From positions 1-62,916 of the forward strand of contig JANOBD010000221.1 in NCBI GenBank assembly GCA_031411495.1: a stretch of DNA of 62,916 nt, in the 5' to 3' direction. Position 1 is the stretch's first letter, and every line of letters starts with the position of its first letter. The notes beneath the pieces are model-generated. The model did not search any database. It was not told where the DNA came from and worked only from the letters and a program-made list of their open reading frames with translations. This DNA is from JANOBD01 sp031411495 (GTDB lineage: Bacteria; Planctomycetota; Phycisphaerae; Tepidisphaerales; Tepidisphaeraceae). The position numbers were made by a program, and so were the translations under genes. Below are positions 59,424-62,916 of this stretch, piece by piece.

Positions 59424-60452
59424 ATGCTCGAATTGATCGATGAAATCGAACGACGAATCGAAGCCGGCGAGGCGGTTGCGCTTTGCGCCGTCGTCGACGC
59501 CCGCGGCAGCACGCCACAGTCCAAAGGCGCCGCCATGCTCGTCTTCGCCAACGGGCGGTCGCTCGGCACGCTGGGCGGCGGGTGTGTCGAGGGCGATGTC
59601 CGCATCCGCGCGCTCAAGATGCTTCAAGGTTCCCCATCGGAACCCGACTTCGCACGCCGCGACGAAGTCGCGGATCACGGCGTCTTCCAGTTCAGACTCA
59701 ATCAGGATTTCGGCTACGACGACGGCCTGGTCTGCGGCGGATTGATGGACATCGCCATTCGCCTCCTCCGCACCCAGGAAGATGTTCTGCCGCTGCAACA
59801 GATGCGCGCAACGCTGCTGAACCGCTCGAACGCGTATTACCGCATGCAGACGGTCGACCAAACCTGCGCGCAGCGCTCCTTCGAGATCGAGTTCGTCCCG
59901 CCGCCGCGGCTGGTGATCGCCGGCGCGGGCCACGTCGGGGCGGCGACGGCCGCACTCGCCAATTCGATCGGATTCGAAACGCTCGTGATCGATGATCGCG
60001 AGGACATGCTCTCCGAGTCGCGCTTTCCCGGCTCGAAGCGGATCGTCGGCGAGATCGAGCACGAGCTGCGATCGCTAGCGATCGACGCGCAGACCTACCT
60101 CATCGTCGTCACCCGCGGCCATCGGCACGACAGCGCGGCCCTTGGCGCGATCATCAACTCTTCTGCAAAGTACATCGGAATGATCGGCTCGAAGCGAAAG
60201 GTGCGGACGGTGCTGGATGAACTCGCGAAGCAGGGCGTGGCGCGCGAGAAGCTGCTCAGCGTACAGGCGCCGATCGGCCTCGAACTCGGCGCGGTGACTC
60301 CCGCGGAGATTGCCGTGAGCATCGTCGCCCAGCTCATCGCGATCCGCCGCGGCGTCGATGATCACGCCGTCCATTCGATGAAGATGAGCGAAGCGGACGT
60401 CACCCGTTATCTGGATCGCGAATCGCTCGGCACGGGCGACGCGGAGGACTGA
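59424..60452 (+). CDS. xdhC: XdhC-type xanthine dehydrogenase accessory factor
   Basis: A 342-residue protein from ATG 59424. XdhC/CoxI motifs: AVVDARGSTPQSKGAAMLV, TLGGGCVEGDV, LVCGGLMDI, followed by a Rossmann domain (PPRLVIAGAGHVGAATAALANSIGFETLVIDDR) and VVTRGHRHDSAAL, IGMIGSKRKV, PIGLELGAVTPAEIAVSI. It binds molybdopterin cofactor and helps sulfurate and insert it into XdhAB. Divergent from ade, it completes the purine set. dapL follows after 52 bases. Confidence 0.94.
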   Translation: MLELIDEIERRIEAGEAVALCAVVDARGSTPQSKGAAMLVFANGRSLGTLGGGCVEGDVRIRALKMLQGSPSEPDFARRDEVADHGVFQFRLNQDFGYDDGLVCGGLMDIAIRLLRTQEDVLPLQQMRATLLNRSNAYYRMQTVDQTCAQRSFEIEFVPPPRLVIAGAGHVGAATAALANSIGFETLVIDDREDMLSESRFPGSKRIVGEIEHELRSLAIDAQTYLIVVTRGHRHDSAALGAIINSSAKYIGMIGSKRKVRTVLDELAKQGVAREKLLSVQAPIGLELGAVTPAEIAVSIVAQLIAIRRGVDDHAVHSMKMSEADVTRYLDRESLGTGDAED

Positions 60453-60504
60453 TTGAGACGCCCGCGTGACGATCGCGAGCGAAAGCGATACCTTCTTCGC
60501 CCCT

Positions 60505-61731
60505 ATGGCATTCGTGAACGAAAACTTCCTGAAATTGAGGGCCGGCTACCTTTTTCCCGAGATCGGTCGGCGCGTCAAAGCGTTTGCCGCTGGCAATCCG
60601 GGCGCGAAGATCATCCGCATGGGCATCGGCGACGTGACCGAGCCGCTGACGCCCGCGACTGTCGCTGCCATGCACAAGGCCGTCGACGAGATGGCCCACC
60701 GCGAGACCTTCCGTGGCTACGGGCCGGAGCAGGGGTACGACTTTCTGCGCGAAGCGATCGTCGCCAATGACTTCGCGCCGCGCGGCTGCGACATCGCAGC
60801 CGATGAAATCTTCATCTCGGATGGTTCCAAGTGCGACTGCGCGAACATCCTCGACATCCTGGGCAACACCAACGTGATCGCGGTGACCGACCCGGTTTAC
60901 CCCGTCTACGTCGATACGAACGTGATGGCCGGCAACACCGGCGTTGCGGATGACAATGGCGAGTACTCCAAGCTGACCTACCTCCGGTGCACCGCCGCTC
61001 GAGGATTCACGCCCGAATTGCCGACGGGCCACGTCGACATCATCTACCTCTGTTCGCCGAACAATCCGACCGGCGCGGTCCTGACGCGCGAGCAGCTCGT
61101 GCAGTGGGTCGCCTACGCGAAGCAGCACCGCTCGATCATCCTCTACGACGCCGCGTACGAGGCGTACATCGCCGATGCCTCGATTCCGCACAGCATCTAT
61201 GAGATTCCCGGCGCGAGGGAGTGCGCGATCGAGTTCCGCTCTTTCAGCAAGACGGCCGGCTTCACCGGGACTCGTGCGGCGTTTACCGTGGTGCCGAAGA
61301 CGCTCAAGGGTGCGACAAAAGACGGCAGGGGCGTCGATCTCTACCCGCTCTGGATGCGCAGGCACACCACCAAGTTCAATGGCATCAGCTACATCGTGCA
61401 GCGCGGCGCCGAAGCGATTTACTCCCTCGAAGGCAAGCAGCAAGTTCGCGGCCTCATCGACGGCTACCTCGCCAATGCTGCGCTGATCCGCGATGAACTC
61501 GGCAAGCGCGGTATGAAATGCTTCGGAGGCGTGAACGCTCCGTACGTCTGGATCGAAACGCCGGGTAAGGCAAAGAGCTGGGACTACTTCGACAAACTCC
61601 TTTCGCAAGCGCACGTCGTCAGCACGCCCGGCAGTGGTTTCGGCCGCAGCGGCGAGGGATACATCCGCCTGAGTGCGTTCAATAGTCGCGGGAATGTGGA
61701 AGAAGCGCTGTCACGCATCGCCAAGCTGTAA
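60505..61731 (+). CDS. dapL: LL-diaminopimelate aminotransferase
   Basis: A 408-residue PLP enzyme. The ATG at 60505 (MAFVNENFLKLRAGYLFPEIGRRV) is chosen because the family begins at this point. Motifs: MGIGDVTEPL, FISDGSKCDCANI, YLCSPNNPTGAVL, LYDAAYEAYI and the PLP Lys in RSFSKTAGFTGTR. It converts tetrahydrodipicolinate to LL-diaminopimelate in lysine and peptidoglycan synthesis. DapL is found in Chlamydiae, planctomycetes and relatives. Its position next to xdhC seems coincidental, unless it also deals with amino groups from purines. Confidence 0.93.
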   Translation: MAFVNENFLKLRAGYLFPEIGRRVKAFAAGNPGAKIIRMGIGDVTEPLTPATVAAMHKAVDEMAHRETFRGYGPEQGYDFLREAIVANDFAPRGCDIAADEIFISDGSKCDCANILDILGNTNVIAVTDPVYPVYVDTNVMAGNTGVADDNGEYSKLTYLRCTAARGFTPELPTGHVDIIYLCSPNNPTGAVLTREQLVQWVAYAKQHRSIILYDAAYEAYIADASIPHSIYEIPGARECAIEFRSFSKTAGFTGTRAAFTVVPKTLKGATKDGRGVDLYPLWMRRHTTKFNGISYIVQRGAEAIYSLEGKQQVRGLIDGYLANAALIRDELGKRGMKCFGGVNAPYVWIETPGKAKSWDYFDKLLSQAHVVSTPGSGFGRSGEGYIRLSAFNSRGNVEEALSRIAKL

Positions 61732-61740
61732 GATCGTGAC

Positions 61741-61910
61741 TTTGAAACACGGAGCCACGGAGAGAAGAAGCATGAACCACAGATGAACAAGATGAACACT
61801 GATAGAAGAGAAGACCAAAGGTCATGCTCCTCCTCCAGTTCAGTCAGATTGGTATTCATCTTGTTCATCTGTGGTTACTTCTCGTGAATCCGTGTCTCTG
61901 TGTTGAAATG
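61741..61910. repeat. Word palindrome, CACGGAG/ACAGATGAACA family, copy 2
   Basis: GAAACACGGAGCCACGGAG, CATGAACCACAGATGAACAA and GATGAACACTGA on the left; GGTATTCATCTTG, TTCATCTGTGGTT, GAATCCGTGTCTCTGTGTT on the right. Same two words as 23888-24097, in a gene gap between dapL and the isomerase-like gene. Confidence 0.82.
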
Positions 61911-61934
61911 AACCAGAACGGAAGAGGAAGACCC

Positions 61935-62816
61935 ATGCCACACGAAGACATCCGCATCGGAACGCTCGCCGGGCTCGACAAAGGGGCCGCGTATCTCAAG
62001 CAGATCCTGCCGCACGGCTTCGAGAGCTTTCAGCTCAACTGCTGGGAGTATCTGCCGAACATCGATTTCGACCGCTCATCGAAGGAAGTCCTCGACTGCA
62101 TCGACGGCAAGGCGGTCATCAGCTCGATCGGCGTCTTCGGGAATCCGCTGCAGAACGAACGGACTGCCAAAGACTGGGATCGCGCCATCGATCTCGCGCC
62201 GCGCTACAACTGCAAGATGGTCTGCGGCTTCGCGGGCGCGCTGGAAGACCGGCCCGTGAATGAGAGCATGGAGAAGTTCAAGGAAGTCTGGACGCCGCTC
62301 GCGAAGAAAGCCGCCGACAAGGGCGTGCGCATCGCCTGGGAAAACTGCGACATGGGCGGCACGTGGGATCGGCCCAAGTGGAACATCGCGCACGCGCCCG
62401 CCGCGTGGGAGATGATGTTCAACGCGGTGCCGAGCGACGCGATCGGGCTCGAGTGGGAGCCGTGCCACCAGATGAACTCGCTGATCGACCCGCTCCCGCA
62501 ATTGCGCAAGCTGATGCCGGGCGGAAAAGTCTTCCACATCCACGGCAAGGACGCGACGATCGCCTGGGACGTGATCAAGACGACGGGCCTGCGCGGCGGC
62601 AAACCGTTCGTCTGGCACCGCACGCCCGGCTTCGGCGACACCAACTGGACGGACGTGATCTCCATCCTCCGCCAGCACAAGTTCCAGGGCTCGATCGACA
62701 TCGAAGGGTGGCATGATCCGGTCTACAAAGACGAACTGGAAATGACCGGCCAGGTCCACGGCCTGAACTATCTCAAGCATTGCCGCGGCGGGGCGTTCGT
62801 GAAGAACCCGGTGTGA
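61935..62816 (+). CDS. Sugar phosphate isomerase/epimerase-like TIM barrel protein
   Basis: A 293-residue protein. The ATG at 61935 follows AGAGGAAGA; an ATG nine codons earlier is also in frame. It belongs to the AP-endonuclease-2-like (xylose isomerase-like) barrel family: GFESFQLNCWEYL, AIDLAPRYNCKMVCGF, RIAWENCDMGG (metal Glu), IGLEWEPCHQ, FHIHGKD (metal His) and GSIDIEGWHDPVY (Glu). Such proteins isomerise or epimerise sugar or hydroxypyruvate-type substrates; the exact substrate is unclear. No signal peptide. It is the last gene before the window ends. Confidence 0.82.
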   Translation: MPHEDIRIGTLAGLDKGAAYLKQILPHGFESFQLNCWEYLPNIDFDRSSKEVLDCIDGKAVISSIGVFGNPLQNERTAKDWDRAIDLAPRYNCKMVCGFAGALEDRPVNESMEKFKEVWTPLAKKAADKGVRIAWENCDMGGTWDRPKWNIAHAPAAWEMMFNAVPSDAIGLEWEPCHQMNSLIDPLPQLRKLMPGGKVFHIHGKDATIAWDVIKTTGLRGGKPFVWHRTPGFGDTNWTDVISILRQHKFQGSIDIEGWHDPVYKDELEMTGQVHGLNYLKHCRGGAFVKNPV

Positions 62817-62818
62817 GG

Positions 62819-62916
62819 GCAATGACCAAGGACCAATGACCAACAAAGGACCAATGACCAAAGTCCAATGCCGGCGGGCCTTTGGTTTTTGGTCCTTGTT
62901 TGTTTTTTGATGCTTG
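62819..62916. repeat. Word palindrome, AATGACCAA family, copy 2
   Basis: GCAATGACCAAGGACC, AATGACCAACAAAGGACC and AATGACCAAAGTCC on the left; CTTTGGTTTTTGGTCC and TTGTTTG on the right. It begins two bases after the last stop and resembles the ade-allE element (57364-57477). The window ends inside or just beyond it. Confidence 0.78.

Noticed and set aside
60075..61614. Minus-strand frames opposite xdhC and dapL
   Set aside because: These are shadows of highly conserved enzymes with clear catalytic motifs on the plus strand.

Overview
The window looks like GC-rich chromosome of a planctomycete, most plausibly class Phycisphaerae. The pointers are three large exported proteins with the N-terminal LEPR-XLL type motif (VEPRRLLA, LEARTLLS, LESRRMLA), a type IV prepilin-like protein of the planctomycete kind, dockerin-like GDVNRDRIVNFDDLL repeats, a PEP-CTERM tail, an LL-diaminopimelate aminotransferase and an HDOD-histidine kinase fusion. 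The species assignment is inference; there is no rRNA in the window.

Layout. 1-8.1 kb: partial beta-strand-repeat surface protein, HDOD sensor kinase with its response regulator, and a second LEPR-XLL exported protein. 8.1-17.5 kb: small, mostly exported or hypothetical proteins, including an orphan MNT nucleotidyltransferase, an AsmA/DUF748-like protein, a lipoprotein carrying a truncated-haemoglobin domain, a PAP2 phosphatase, a HAD phosphatase and FlgM. 17.5-21.8 kb: GH27 alpha-galactosidase, membrane protein, prepilin-like protein and a DUF1802 protein. 21.8-25 kb: sulfate assimilation (sulfite reductase and cysD); cysN lies 15 kb away at 40.4-42.0 kb with a degenerate APS-kinase-like tail. 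25-34 kb: PEP-CTERM phosphoesterase, hybrid kinase with a methanogen-output-domain-like partner, and a 1588-residue beta-helix-type repeat protein. 34.2-44 kb: initiator tRNA, moaA, envelope genes (acyltransferase, LPS-kinase-like tandem module) and hypotheticals. 44-62.8 kb: an almost complete purine-degradation locus.

The purine locus reads on the minus strand as ade, allE, small membrane gene, divergent KARI-like gene, VOC gene, allC-uraD fusion, uricase, uraH, allB, guaD, xdhA, xdhB, with xdhC, dapL and a sugar-isomerase-like gene divergent on the plus strand. Together they should take adenine and guanine through xanthine, urate, 5-hydroxyisourate, OHCU, allantoin and allantoate to ureidoglycine and ureidoglycolate. 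No recognised enzyme for ureidoglycolate is present; the KARI-like protein, which lacks two catalytic glutamates of true KARI, is an unassigned NAD(P)-binding candidate.

The most unusual signal is a system of dispersed imperfect palindromes. Each is built from a short word repeated a few times, a spacer, then the reverse complement of the word. At least a dozen word families occur in more than twenty places. They occupy every purine-locus junction longer than 12 bases (nine of nine), one provides the stop codon of ade, and three sit in frame inside conserved enzyme genes (HDOD kinase, guaD, xdhB). Several families recur at distant sites in the window, so these look like mobile or templated elements rather than random secondary structure.
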